From Spirochaetia bacterium (GTDB lineage: Bacteria; Spirochaetota; Spirochaetia; CADAEX01), in contig JAFSOR010000001.1 of the NCBI GenBank assembly GCA_017446885.1, forward strand, positions 47,017-111,016: 64,000 nucleotides of DNA. Reading direction: 5' to 3'. Under the pieces are notes generated by a model. That model was not told the DNA's origin and did not search any database. It worked only from the letters and a program-made list of their open reading frames with translations. Position 1 is the stretch's first letter. Each line of letters opens with the position of its first letter. Of the stretch, positions 49,094-58,149 are shown piece after piece. A program made the translations under genes and the position numbers.

Positions 49094-50872
49094 ATGGCAA
49101 TAGTTAAAATGAAAAAAGTTTCCCTCGTGGTTCTCGACCGTGAAAGGGAAGAATCTTTGGAGAAACTCAGAGACCTGGGTCTTGTCCACATTGAGAGAAT
49201 TTTTGCCGGAAGCGACAAGCTCTCAGAGTTGAACGAGAAAAAGGCACTTCTTGAGCGCTGCTCTTTCATTCTGCCTCCTAATGTAGCTGGAGACAAGAAC
49301 AAGAAGGGCGACCTTGCCGCTGCCGAAAAACTGGCTGGCAAGATTGTGGCACTGGGCGACAAGCTCAAAGCCCTGGGCGACGAGAAAGAGAAAGTTTCCA
49401 AAGACCTTAAGAGCCTTGAACCGTGGGGTAATTTCAATCCTGCCGATATAGGTTTCCTTGCCGGCAAAGGGATTGATTTAAAGTTCTACGAGCTTTCAAA
49501 GGATAAGTTGGCAGAATTGGCCGATATAGGCTATTTTGTCGTTAACACTATTAAGAACAGAGTATTCATTGTAGCTACCGGCGCAGTTCCAGAGGCCGAG
49601 GAATTCCATGTTCCTGCCCTTGGAATAGACGGCTGCAATGCAAGAATTGCAGAGCTTGACAAAGAGCTGGCTAAAGTTCAGGCAGAGCTTGCAAAGCTTG
49701 CCGAGGACAAGAATATTCTGGCAGACGGCCTCAAGATTCTGGAAAAGGAGATTGAGTTTGAGTCTGTAAGCGCAGATATGCAGGTTGAAGACAGCCTGGC
49801 ATATATAGATGGATATGTACCAGTGGATAAGGCAGATGAGCTTAAGGCTGCAGCTGCAAAAGAGCATTGGGCACTCCTTGTCAGAGACCCTGAGGAAGAA
49901 GATGCACCACCAAGCTTGATCCGGACACCTAAGTGGGTAGAGCGGATCCAGCCTCTTTTCAAGTTCCTGGATATTACTCCTGGATATAGGGAAGCCGATA
50001 TCAGCATGTGGTTCCTTATATTCTTCACACTGTATGTTGCAATGATTGTAGGCGATGCCGGATATGGACTTATCTTCTTCCTGCTTACCCTCCTGATTTG
50101 CAAGAAGGCTCCAAAGCCTGTAGTGAAACTCCTTATGACGCTGAGTATAGGCACGGTCATCTGGGGTACGCTGACAGGAACTTGGTTCGGATCAGAGACC
50201 ATTGTAAAGCAGACATTCTTAGGAAAACTTGTTATTCCACAGTTTGCAAGCTTTGCAGAGGAAGGTGTCAATACCAACTACTACATCCAGAATTTCTGCT
50301 TCTTTATCGGTATAACACAGCTTCTACTTGGTCTGGTCATCAGCTTTATCCGCAAGCTTCCTTCGCTGGCAGCTTGGACCGATGTAGGCTGGATGTTCGT
50401 AGTTGTGGCTTCTTACTTTGTTGCCCAGAAGTTCGTTCTTGGCGCACCAGCATTCAACCCTGTGACATGGCCGTTGGCTGCCGCAGGATTTGTGATTGTC
50501 TGCCTGTGCTCCGAACAGAATGGCAATGTAGTCAAGGGCGTTCTTATGGGCCTGGCATGGTCTCCTATGAAAGTGCTTGATACAGTAAGTATGTTCGCAA
50601 ACCTGGTATCCTATATCAGACTGTTCGCAGTTGGTCTTGCTACAGTAGCTGTGGCAACAAGCTTCAACGCAATGGCAGCTGGTATGGCCGAGTCCATGGG
50701 AGTTGTAGGAATTATAATCGGTGCAGTTATCCTGTTCGTTGCTCATGCATTCAACATGGTTCTGGCACTGCTTTCCATCATAGTACACGGTGTACGTCTT
50801 AATACCCTGGAGTTTGGTGGAAGAGTAGGATTGGAATGGAGCGGCTATAGATACGCCCCATTTAAAAATTAA
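49094..50872 (+). CDS. V-type ATPase membrane subunit I (a-subunit homologue)
   Basis: 592 residues: soluble N-terminal domain with coiled coils (about 1-280) and a C-terminal membrane domain of about seven or eight helices from residue 300 (MWFLIFFTLYVAMIVGDAGY onward), with SYIRLFAVGLATVAVA holding the essential Arg facing the ring. Confidence 0.95.
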   Translation: MAIVKMKKVSLVVLDREREESLEKLRDLGLVHIERIFAGSDKLSELNEKKALLERCSFILPPNVAGDKNKKGDLAAAEKLAGKIVALGDKLKALGDEKEKVSKDLKSLEPWGNFNPADIGFLAGKGIDLKFYELSKDKLAELADIGYFVVNTIKNRVFIVATGAVPEAEEFHVPALGIDGCNARIAELDKELAKVQAELAKLAEDKNILADGLKILEKEIEFESVSADMQVEDSLAYIDGYVPVDKADELKAAAAKEHWALLVRDPEEEDAPPSLIRTPKWVERIQPLFKFLDITPGYREADISMWFLIFFTLYVAMIVGDAGYGLIFFLLTLLICKKAPKPVVKLLMTLSIGTVIWGTLTGTWFGSETIVKQTFLGKLVIPQFASFAEEGVNTNYYIQNFCFFIGITQLLLGLVISFIRKLPSLAAWTDVGWMFVVVASYFVAQKFVLGAPAFNPVTWPLAAAGFVIVCLCSEQNGNVVKGVLMGLAWSPMKVLDTVSMFANLVSYIRLFAVGLATVAVATSFNAMAAGMAESMGVVGIIIGAVILFVAHAFNMVLALLSIIVHGVRLNTLEFGGRVGLEWSGYRYAPFKN

Positions 50873-50923
50873 TATTATTGCTCTGAGGAGCAAAAAATAG
50901 ATAGATAAATAAAGGAGATAAAT

Positions 50924-51346
50924 ATGGGATTAATGGGAATTGCAGCAGCATTCGCTCTTGCAGCAGCAGGATCAGCTATTGGAATTGGAAAGGCAGGTAT
51001 GTCTGCTATCGGCGCATGGAAAAAGTGCTATGCTCAGAATAAGCCGGCACCATTCCTTCTGCTCACATTCGTAGGTGCACCTTTCACACAGACAATTTAT
51101 GGAATGATTCTTATGAACGCTCTTAAGGGAGCTGCAAATGCAGATCCTGGCCTTATTCTTGGCGCAGGACTGTTCGGCGGTATCGGTATCGGTATGTCAG
51201 CATGGTTCCAGGGAGCAGCAGCTGCAGCAGCTGCAGATGCTCAGGTAAGCACAGGAAAAGGTTTCAGTAACTACCTTATCGTTCTTGGTCTTATCGAGTC
51301 TGTAGCGCTGTTCGTAATGGTATTCGTAATGGGTATCGTTGGCTGA
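50924..51346 (+). CDS. V-type ATPase proteolipid subunit K
   Basis: 140 residues forming the membrane rotor; four hydrophobic helices, Gly/Ala-rich, ion-binding Glu125 in LIESVALFVMVF on the last helix. The first hairpin has no equivalent Glu in the middle of the second helix (TQTIYGMILMNAL has Gln/Thr), as in duplicated K subunits. AAAGGAG before ATG. Terminator follows. Confidence 0.95.
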   Translation: MGLMGIAAAFALAAAGSAIGIGKAGMSAIGAWKKCYAQNKPAPFLLLTFVGAPFTQTIYGMILMNALKGAANADPGLILGAGLFGGIGIGMSAWFQGAAAAAAADAQVSTGKGFSNYLIVLGLIESVALFVMVFVMGIVG

Positions 51347-51371
51347 GTTTCTGCTAGCATAAGTTTTATAC

Positions 51372-51402
51372 AAAAAGCGGTCAGCGATGGCCGCTTTTTT
51401 TC
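51372..51402 (+). terminator. Terminator of the V-ATPase operon
   Basis: AGCGGTC/GGCCGCT stem (one G-T pair) with a 6-nt loop, flanked by A5 and a run of 7 T. It ends 14 nt before the flavodiiron gene, so that gene needs a promoter overlapping or within this hairpin, or read-through. Confidence 0.88.
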
Positions 51403-51415
51403 TTAGGGAGGAAAA

Positions 51416-53212
51416 ATGAGCACTGTAAAAAAGGTCACAGACACCATCATCTATGTAGGAGTCAATGACCATAAAATCGACCTGTTCGAAGGTCAGTACG
51501 ATGTTCCTAACGGAATGGCATACAATTCCTATGTCATTCTTGACAATAAAATTGCAGTTATGGATACCGTGGACATAAACTTTACCCACGACTGGCTGGA
51601 CAACCTGGCCGAGGCCCTTGGCGGCAAGAGTCCTGACTATCTGATTGTGCAGCACATGGAGCCGGACCACTCTGCAAATATTGCAAACTTTGCAAGCACA
51701 TACCCGAATGCAAAGATTGTGGGCAACGCCAAGACATTTGCCATGATGGAGCAGTTTTTCGGCGACAACTTTGCAGACAGGCAGGTGGTGGTAGAAAACG
51801 GCGGCACCCTGGACCTGGGCACCCATAAGCTTACCTTTGTGTTCGCCCCTATGGTTCACTGGCCAGAGGTCATGGTAACCTACGATGCAACCGACAAGGT
51901 TCTCTTCTCTGCCGACGGCTTCGGCAAGTTCGGCGCCCTGGATGTGGACGAGGAATGGGCATGCGAGGCGCGGCGCTACTACTTTGGCATTGTAGGAAAG
52001 TACGGTGCCCAGGTGCAGAAACTGCTCCAGGCAGCATCCACACTTGATATCCAGAAAATCTGCCCGCTCCACGGTCCTATCCTGACCGAGAACCTGGGCT
52101 ACTACCTGGACCTTTACAACACCTGGTCTTCCTACGGCATCGAGAGCGACGGCATTGTAATAGCATACACATCTGTCTACGGCAACACCAAGAAAGCCGT
52201 GGAGCTTTTGGCAGAAAAGCTTAAAGCCAAAGGCTGCCCCAAGGTTGTAGTCAACGACCTGGCCCGTGTAGATATGGCCGAGGCAGTGGAAGATGCATTC
52301 CGCTACGGCAAGATAGTGCTTGCCACCACCACCTACAACGCAGGAATCTTCCCATGGATGAGGGAGTTCATCGACCACCTGACAGAGCGGAACTTCTCCA
52401 ACAAGAAGGTGGCATTCATAGAGAACGGCACCTGGGCACCTATGGCCCACAAGGTCATGAAAGGAATGCTGGAGAACTGCAAGAACCTGGTGTTCGCAGA
52501 GCCTGTCGTTACCATAAAGTCGGCAATGACCGATGCCACCAAAGAGCAGCTTGAGGCTCTGGCAGACGATCTTTGCCAGGACTATCTGGCACGCTCACCG
52601 CAGACAGCCAAGAAAAACGACATGACAGCTCTGTTCCGCCTGGGCTACGGCCTGTATGTTGTAACCTGCAACGACGGCAAGAAGGATAACGGCCTTATTG
52701 TCAACACAGTATCGCAGGTAAGCGACAACAAGATTGCAGTCTGCATCAACAAAAAGAACTACTCCTGCCACGTTATCGAGCAGAGCAAGACTCTTAACGT
52801 AAACTGCCTGTCGGTGGATGCACCGTTCGACATATTCAAGCGGTTCGGCTTCCAGAGCGGCCGCACAGTGGATAAGTTCCAGGGCATAGAGACAGCCAAG
52901 TCCGACAATGGTCTGCCGTTCCTTACCCAGTACATCAACGCAGTGCTTTCCCTTAAGGTGGAGAACCAGGTTGACCTTGAGTCCCACATCATGTTCATAT
53001 GCAGCGTAACCGAGGCACGGGTAACATCAGACCGGGCAACCATGACCTACACCTACTATCAGGAAAACGTAAAGCCAAAGCCACAGACCGAAGGCAAGAA
53101 AGGCTGGGTATGCAAAGTGTGCGGCTATATCTACGAAGGCGAGGTACTGCCCGACGACTTTATCTGTCCGCTCTGCAAGCACGGTGCAGCTGATTTTGAG
53201 AAAATTAAATAA
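51416..53212 (+). CDS. Flavodiiron protein fused to flavin reductase and rubredoxin
   Basis: Oxygen and/or NO reductase. 598 residues in four domains: MBL-fold diiron site (1-250; H80, E82, D84, H85 in HMEPDHSAN, and CPLHGP), flavodoxin (about 255-395; [14 protein letters not shown], and [10 protein letters not shown]), flavin-reductase-like domain (about 405-555; [19 protein letters not shown]) and a C-terminal rubredoxin (C566, C569, C584, C587). The fusion brings its own electron chain on one chain. A stand-alone rubredoxin gene follows. Complete diiron ligand pattern as far as visible. Confidence 0.93.
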   Translation: MSTVKKVTDTIIYVGVNDHKIDLFEGQYDVPNGMAYNSYVILDNKIAVMDTVDINFTHDWLDNLAEALGGKSPDYLIVQHMEPDHSANIANFASTYPNAKIVGNAKTFAMMEQFFGDNFADRQVVVENGGTLDLGTHKLTFVFAPMVHWPEVMVTYDATDKVLFSADGFGKFGALDVDEEWACEARRYYFGIVGKYGAQVQKLLQAASTLDIQKICPLHGPILTENLGYYLDLYNTWSSYGIESDGIVIAYTSVYGNTKKAVELLAEKLKAKGCPKVVVNDLARVDMAEAVEDAFRYGKIVLATTTYNAGIFPWMREFIDHLTERNFSNKKVAFIENGTWAPMAHKVMKGMLENCKNLVFAEPVVTIKSAMTDATKEQLEALADDLCQDYLARSPQTAKKNDMTALFRLGYGLYVVTCNDGKKDNGLIVNTVSQVSDNKIAVCINKKNYSCHVIEQSKTLNVNCLSVDAPFDIFKRFGFQSGRTVDKFQGIETAKSDNGLPFLTQYINAVLSLKVENQVDLESHIMFICSVTEARVTSDRATMTYTYYQENVKPKPQTEGKKGWVCKVCGYIYEGEVLPDDFICPLCKHGAADFEKIK

Positions 53213-53238
53213 TGCCATTACGGCAGAAGGAGAAAGAC

Positions 53239-53394
53239 ATGAAATACATTTGCAATGTATGCGGCTGGGTGTATGAGGAATCTCAGGGAGCTCCAGACAG
53301 CGGTGTAAAACCAGGCACAAAGTTCCAGGACCTGCCTGCAAGCTTTGTATGCCCAGTGTGCGGCGCTGGAAAAGACCAGTTCAGTAAGCAATGA
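53239..53394 (+). CDS. Rubredoxin
   Basis: 51 residues from the ATG at 53239 (AAGGAG upstream), with CNVCGWVY and [11 protein letters not shown], the two Cys pairs that bind one iron. It is 26 bp behind the flavodiiron fusion and likely co-expressed, donating electrons to it or to another oxidoreductase. Confidence 0.96.
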   Translation: MKYICNVCGWVYEESQGAPDSGVKPGTKFQDLPASFVCPVCGAGKDQFSKQ

Positions 53395-53401
53395 TTTTTA
53401 A

Positions 53402-53443
53402 ATAGCTATTTTAGTTGACTTATAGCTATCTGAGTGGTACACT
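53402..53443 (+). promoter_or_regulatory. Promoter and paired operator of the first toxin-antitoxin module
   Basis: -35 TTGACT (53415-53420), 17-bp spacer, TACACT (53438-53443). Two perfect palindromes ATAGCTAT (53402-53409 and 53422-53429) flank the -35 with centres exactly 20 bp apart, as expected for cooperative binding by the antitoxin. Confidence 0.7.
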
Positions 53444-53463
53444 TTCTGTACAGGGGGTGTACC

Positions 53464-53754
53464 ATGTCAGATTCTATACCTATCTTCGAGGCCAAGAACA
53501 GGCTTCCATACTTTATTCACAAAGCCGAGACCGAAGGACCGGTGTTCCTTTCCCGCAGGGGAAAGAATGTGGCTGTCATAATATCACAAGCAGAGTACGA
53601 TGAAAATTTCGCCAATAAGCGTTCTTTCGTAGATGAAGTTAATGAACTGCGGCAGAAATATCTGGATGTGCTGGATAATGATGATATCTATGCTGATATA
53701 CGCGATAAAAACGATTTCGGCCGTCCCTGCCCATTCGCGGAAGAGGAGGACTGA
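53464..53754 (+). CDS. Type II antitoxin, Phd/YefM family
   Basis: 96 residues from ATG 53464 (GGGGG upstream): Phd fold with IFEAKNRLPYFIHKAE and GPVFLSRRGKNVAVIISQAEYDE, then an acidic C-terminus that would wrap the toxin. 2 bp before the PIN toxin. Likely represses its own promoter. Confidence 0.88.
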   Translation: MSDSIPIFEAKNRLPYFIHKAETEGPVFLSRRGKNVAVIISQAEYDENFANKRSFVDEVNELRQKYLDVLDNDDIYADIRDKNDFGRPCPFAEEED

Positions 53755-53756
53755 AT

Positions 53757-54194
53757 ATGGCCAGACCCTATTATCTCCTTGACACCAATGTGATTTCTGA
53801 GGAAACCAAACTGTTCCCAGCTCAGAATGTAATAGAGAAAATAAAGCACTATATTCCTTATAGTGCAATTTCAACCATAACCTGGTATGAGTTACTATAT
53901 GGTATGAAAAAACTTCCTGAGGGGAGAAAGAGAGAATTTCATCAGAAATATCTTTATGAGCACGTACAGCTTACATATCCCATAATATCCTTTGATGATC
54001 ATGCCGCATTTATTGCATCAGATATACAGGCCTGGATAGAGAAAAAAGGAATAATTATTCCTTCTATGGACTTGCTCATAGCCTCTACCGCTGTGGCCAA
54101 CAACATGATTCTGGTAACCCGCAACACATCCGATTTCAAGGCCATACAGGAGGTCAGTCCCCTTATGGTGGAAAGCTGGTGGGAGGTGGATTGA
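53757..54194 (+). CDS. vapC: PIN-domain toxin (VapC type)
   Basis: 145-residue RNase with DTN at 9-11 (YYLLDTNVIS), E45 in TITWYELLYGMKK, and D103/N-type motifs in PSMDLLIASTAVAN and LVTRNTSDFK. Catalytic acids look complete. Overlaps the next gene's TTG start by 4 bp. Confidence 0.9.
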   Translation: MARPYYLLDTNVISEETKLFPAQNVIEKIKHYIPYSAISTITWYELLYGMKKLPEGRKREFHQKYLYEHVQLTYPIISFDDHAAFIASDIQAWIEKKGIIIPSMDLLIASTAVANNMILVTRNTSDFKAIQEVSPLMVESWWEVD

Positions 54195-55531
54195 ATAGAG
54201 AAAACAATCTGATTGAATATAAACGAGAACTCACAATCACTTTTGAGCGGTCTGTTGTCGCTTTTCTGAACTCGAATACAGGGGGACATATTTACATCGG
54301 TATAAACAATGATGGCAGTATGCACGGGGTAAAGGAAGCAGACTTGGTGCAACGACAAATTACAGACCGTATTCTTAATAATATAAAGCCAACTGTTATT
54401 GGATTATTTGAAGTTGTAGTAGAACAGCAAGAAGAGAAAGATATTGTTCATGTTATTGTTTCAGGCGGAACAGAAAAACCTTATTATCTTAAAAAAGCAG
54501 GGATGACCCCTGAGGGCTGTTTTATTAGAATAGGAAGCTCTATTCATGGTATGTCAGAAAAAATGATTCTGGAAGCATTTTCTTCTAGGACAAAACTATC
54601 TCTGTCAAAAATTTCTTCACCTCGGCAAGATTTAACTTTTAGTCAATTGAAAATATACTATGAAGAGTGCAAGAAATCATTAAACTCTCAATTTCCCAAA
54701 ACGCTTGAATTGCTATTACCAGATGGTAGTTATAATTATAATGCCTATCTGCTTGCGGATGAAAATGGTGTTCCTATCAAAGTTGCACGTTATAGTGGAA
54801 CAGATAAATATGATTTGATTGAAAGCGAGGAATTTGGTTATTGTTCGCTTATTAAAGCTGTGAAATCTGTATTAACCAGATTGCAGGTGGCAAATATAAC
54901 ACATACCAAAATCACATCTGCAGAGCGTATAGAAAAACCTTTAGTTGATCCCGTTGCCTTAAGGGAAGCTGTAATTAATGCTATAGTGCATAACGATTAT
55001 ACGCGGGAAGTGCCACCATTATTTGAGATATTCTCTGACCGCATGGAGATAACCACCTATGGCGGTCTTGTAGAAGGACTATCAAAGGATGATTTCCTAA
55101 AATGTTGCTCAATGCCAAGAAACCGTGAGCTTATGCGTGTTTTCCATGATCTTGATATGGTAGAACAGTTAGGCAGTGGGATGCGTCGTATCTTGAAAAG
55201 TTATGATGCAAATGCTTTTTCTTTCACTGACCATTTTATGCGTATCTCCTTTTACTTTGATGGTATTCCTTCAAGGTTGGGTGATAAGTTGGGTGATAAG
55301 TTGGGTGATAAGTTGGGTGATAAGTTGGGAAGCCATCCTGTAGAATTGAATTATAATCGAAGACGCATTCTTGAAATTATGGAAGCAAATTCAAGAATTT
55401 CAATTCCTCAAATAGCGGAAAAATTAGGATATAGTACTACAGCAATAGAAAAAAACATTGAATATTTGAAAGAAAAAAACTATTTAAGACGATGTGGAAA
55501 TCCTAAAACTGGATACTGGGAGGTCTTATGA
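54191..55531 (+). CDS. AlbA/Schlafen-type ATP-binding putative transcriptional regulator
   Basis: 446 residues; start TTG 54191 after GGGAGG (a GTG at 54179 is an alternative). N-terminal AlbA_2 domain (about 1-120: LIEYKRELTITFERSVVAFLN, GGHIYIGINNDG), a RecG-related middle (REAVINAIVHNDYT, GGLVEGLS, LGSGMRRIL), a tandem LGDK repeat (363-378) and a C-terminal winged HTH (RISIPQIAEKLGYSTTAIEKN). Such proteins sit in accessory and defence contexts. TTGA overlap with vapC suggests coupling. Confidence 0.82.
   Translation: MNRENNLIEYKRELTITFERSVVAFLNSNTGGHIYIGINNDGSMHGVKEADLVQRQITDRILNNIKPTVIGLFEVVVEQQEEKDIVHVIVSGGTEKPYYLKKAGMTPEGCFIRIGSSIHGMSEKMILEAFSSRTKLSLSKISSPRQDLTFSQLKIYYEECKKSLNSQFPKTLELLLPDGSYNYNAYLLADENGVPIKVARYSGTDKYDLIESEEFGYCSLIKAVKSVLTRLQVANITHTKITSAERIEKPLVDPVALREAVINAIVHNDYTREVPPLFEIFSDRMEITTYGGLVEGLSKDDFLKCCSMPRNRELMRVFHDLDMVEQLGSGMRRILKSYDANAFSFTDHFMRISFYFDGIPSRLGDKLGDKLGDKLGDKLGSHPVELNYNRRRILEIMEANSRISIPQIAEKLGYSTTAIEKNIEYLKEKNYLRRCGNPKTGYWEVL
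55277..55324 (+). repeat. Coding 12-bp tandem repeat (4 copies)
   Basis: TTGGGTGATAAG repeated four times perfectly (55277-55324) plus a partial copy, encoding LGDK units between the regulator's core and its C-terminal HTH. In-frame, so copy number can vary without breaking the gene. Confidence 0.95.
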
Positions 55532-56184
55532 AAGATGATCCATATATTTATTCGGAAGAAAATATGAAATATCTCAGGCAGTCAATAGTTCAAGTTGAAA
55601 GCGGCAAAGTAAGGCAATCGGATACTGCAATTCTAGTGATTGATATGCAGAACGATTTTGTTCTGCCGGGAGCTGTTCTCAATGTGGCTGGGGCTCAGGC
55701 CACTATTCCTGCGATACAAGAGCTGATACAGTTGGGTCGTTCAAAAGGCTGGCATATAATCCATGTAATCCGGGAGCACGATGCATCGGGCTGTGATGTT
55801 GATCCACCTCGCCGCCATCTATTCAAGGATGGAAAGCCAGGGTACTGTGTGCCGGGAACCAAGGGCATTGAGATAGTAGACGGGCTTAAGCCACAGCCTG
55901 GCGATATCATCATAAAAAAGAAAAGAAACAGCGGATTCTTCAAGACAGATTTAGATTCAACATTGCGCAATCTGGGAGTAAAAACTGTAATAATCTCAGG
56001 AACCCAGTACCCCAACTGTGTGCGTGGAACTGCAGTGGATGCGCTGAGCTACGATTACAACACCATAGTCTGCACCGATGCCTGCTCTGCCCAGACCCAG
56101 GCGATAGCCGAGGCCAATATCCTGGATATGAAGAACATGGGCATCACCTGCATTCCTCTGGATGAAGTGAAGACCAGATTATAG
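55528..56184 (+). CDS. Isochorismatase-fold cysteine hydrolase
   Basis: 218 residues: catalytic Asp in AILVIDMQNDFV, Lys in IIIKKKRNSGFF and Cys in SGTQYPNCVRGTAVDALSYD, the D-K-C triad of the nicotinamidase/isochorismatase family. Substrate unknown. Overlaps the AlbA-type gene by 4 bp and the convergent gene by 6 bp. Confidence 0.9.
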   Translation: MKDDPYIYSEENMKYLRQSIVQVESGKVRQSDTAILVIDMQNDFVLPGAVLNVAGAQATIPAIQELIQLGRSKGWHIIHVIREHDASGCDVDPPRRHLFKDGKPGYCVPGTKGIEIVDGLKPQPGDIIIKKKRNSGFFKTDLDSTLRNLGVKTVIISGTQYPNCVRGTAVDALSYDYNTIVCTDACSAQTQAIAEANILDMKNMGITCIPLDEVKTRL

Positions 56185-57237
56185 TTTGATATCCTTGTTG
56201 TACACATCCTGACCGTATTCTACAGATACATGTGCAATCATCCGTTTTACATTCGATGAGCAGTTCACCAGAATCAGGTGGACATCGGGATAATCATTGT
56301 GGAATACCCTGAAAATTTCATCTGCAAAAGCCTGACCAATCTCTGTCACCCCTCCAAAATCCAAAATAACCTCAAGAAACCGGTCAAAACGGTTTACAAG
56401 GCGCTTTGCCTGAGACCTTGACAGCAGGGCTTCTCCCTCATATTCCATAAGCTTAACAGGAATGCGGGTACGGAAAAAACTGGGCTGGGCATCTGGATCG
56501 GAATACTCGTTGAAAATATCTGTAATAGAAACATCTGAAGAACGGTTCATCTCAAAAACCACACAGGTACCGGATCGCATCTGCTTGTCCTCGAAGATGA
56601 TATCCTCTCCTTTATGCCCCAAGAACCGAAGATTACCAGACATTATGGCAAATCCATCACATATCCTGGAAGTAAAGAAAATTCCTTCGCCGCTGTGTCT
56701 TTTTGCATCTGATGTGAACTTTCCCTTTGCCAGTTCCAGGATGGACTGCTTAGGATTGTCCAATCCTAGGTCTTTCTGTATTTTGTTAAATATACCTATT
56801 CCATCATCATAAATATAGAACTGCACCTTCTTGGCATCTTTTAGCATAGTTACGGTCATGTTAATGGCCGATGAATGGTCTATGACGTTGTTCACCATCT
56901 CGGTAAAACTGTACTGAATGGCCCTCAGCACATTATCCTTGATATCGGAGAGAAGGGGCATGAAGTCCTTGCGCCATATCACATCTTCCTCAAGGCTGTC
57001 TGCCAGGGCATAGGATAGTTCCTTTACTGATGCCAGCAGATGATATGCCGGGTATCTTCCTTTTTTAGGAGGTGCGACTATCTTACCGTCAACCAGCTCG
57101 TCTATGTATTTTTTTGCTGTTGGCTTTGTTATTCCAAAATGACTGCACAGCAGGCAGACAATATCATTGGGGTGTTTCTCTACATTATCAATGGCAAACT
57201 GTTTTATTGTATTTATTATCTCATTGGTAAACTTCAC
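56179..57237 (-). CDS. HTH, GHKL-ATPase and STAS-like (DUF4325) fusion
   Basis: 352 residues: N-terminal winged-HTH-like part (about 1-60: CLLCSHFGITKPTAKKYIDEL), an ATPase domain (about 90-240) with N-box EMVNNVIDHS, DDGIGIF and SGEGIFFTSRICD, and a C-terminal STAS-like domain (about 260-345). No phospho-acceptor His. Similar architectures combine a RsbW-like kinase with a STAS partner on one chain; a regulatory switch is inferred, target unknown. Confidence 0.8.
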   Translation of the reverse strand: MKFTNEIINTIKQFAIDNVEKHPNDIVCLLCSHFGITKPTAKKYIDELVDGKIVAPPKKGRYPAYHLLASVKELSYALADSLEEDVIWRKDFMPLLSDIKDNVLRAIQYSFTEMVNNVIDHSSAINMTVTMLKDAKKVQFYIYDDGIGIFNKIQKDLGLDNPKQSILELAKGKFTSDAKRHSGEGIFFTSRICDGFAIMSGNLRFLGHKGEDIIFEDKQMRSGTCVVFEMNRSSDVSITDIFNEYSDPDAQPSFFRTRIPVKLMEYEGEALLSRSQAKRLVNRFDRFLEVILDFGGVTEIGQAFADEIFRVFHNDYPDVHLILVNCSSNVKRMIAHVSVEYGQDVYNKDIKL

Positions 57238-57378
57238 AGCTAATTATACCTGCCTAATAGATAATATAAACAATTATAAAGTATTTGTAAAGTAAAAAAT
57301 AAAAGTGATGGTACTTTAAAGAAAAGCGGTAGATGACAATATTAAATTTGTATAGTATGAAATTAAATGGAGGAAAAA

Positions 57379-57753
57379 ATGAAAATTACAACTTTTGATC
57401 CAATTATTGTATCGCCAAAGGCAGAGGATCTTATTGCTGTCTTTGAGGCACTGGGGTTTGTGAAGAGCCATGCACCTGTCACAGCTACATCCATAGGAGA
57501 TGTTACCTCAATCCGGATGAAGCACGAGAATGGCTACCATGTGGATATTGCCGATGTCAAGGCAATCCCCGAAGATAGAGTCTACATCAGAATCAATGTG
57601 GACAACTTTGACGAAGCCTACGATATTCTGCTTAAGCATGGATACAAGAATAAAATGGGAGAGAATAAAAGTCTGGAGTCAAAGAGTTCCAAAGCTGCTA
57701 CAATGATTTCTCCTTCCGGCTCTGTAATTGCCCTGGTTCAGCATATTAAGTAA
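57379..57753 (+). CDS. VOC-fold (glyoxalase/bleomycin-resistance-like) protein
   Basis: 124 residues from the ATG at 57379, which is best spaced from GGAGG. One beta-alpha-beta-beta-beta module pair: ITTFDPIIVSPKAEDLIAVFE and YIRINVDNFDEAYDILLKH, ending SPSGSVIALVQHI. Metal ligands not clear. Stand-alone. Confidence 0.8.
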   Translation: MKITTFDPIIVSPKAEDLIAVFEALGFVKSHAPVTATSIGDVTSIRMKHENGYHVDIADVKAIPEDRVYIRINVDNFDEAYDILLKHGYKNKMGENKSLESKSSKAATMISPSGSVIALVQHIK

Positions 57754-57790
57754 TATATCGTCAACAGAAGCTGTAAATAATATATGCATA

Positions 57791-57831
57791 TTTTAGCTAA
57801 AAGTTTGACATTTTAGCTAAAATATGATAAT
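57791..57831 (+). promoter_or_regulatory. Promoter and paired operator of the second toxin-antitoxin module
   Basis: Perfect -35 TTGACA (57805-57810) with a -10 at GATAAT (57826-57831, 15-bp spacer) or TAATCT (17-bp). Two perfect 12-bp palindromes TTTTAGCTAAAA (57791-57802 and 57811-57822) flank the -35, centres 20 bp apart, the same geometry and TAGCTA core as at 53402. Confidence 0.75.
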
Positions 57832-57858
57832 CTCTACTAAAACATAAGGAGAATTATC

Positions 57859-58149
57859 ATGCTTGCAGTTTCTGTAGGGGAAGTAAAGAATAAATTATCA
57901 TATTTCCTTCATCTCATAGAGAGCCAGAAAGAATCCATCCAGATTACAAGGCACGGAAAGCCTATTGCTTTTATAACAGATAAAGAGACTAATGATAAAT
58001 TTTCTAAACAGGCCTTATTCTCCACCAGTCTTGAGGAATGGCGGAATAAATATAGCCATCTTTTTAGCAATGAAGAAATTGACAGAATATTCGAGAGAGA
58101 CAGGACAATTGATTCAGATATCAGACATCCAGAGGACTTTGCAATATGA
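57859..58149 (+). CDS. Type II antitoxin, Phd/YefM family
   Basis: 96 residues: MLAVSVGEVKNKLSYFLHLI and SIQITRHGKPIAFITDKE (Phd fold), then an acidic tail ending RHPEDFAI. AAGGAG before ATG. Overlaps its toxin by 4 bp. Paralogue of the antitoxin at 53464, with a related but distinct operator. Confidence 0.88.
   Translation: MLAVSVGEVKNKLSYFLHLIESQKESIQITRHGKPIAFITDKETNDKFSKQALFSTSLEEWRNKYSHLFSNEEIDRIFERDRTIDSDIRHPEDFAI

Noticed and set aside
51197..52450. 417-residue minus-strand ORF opposite the flavodiiron gene
   Set aside because: Antisense shadow with low-complexity Cys/His/Leu content and no start signal; the plus-strand protein has complete domains.
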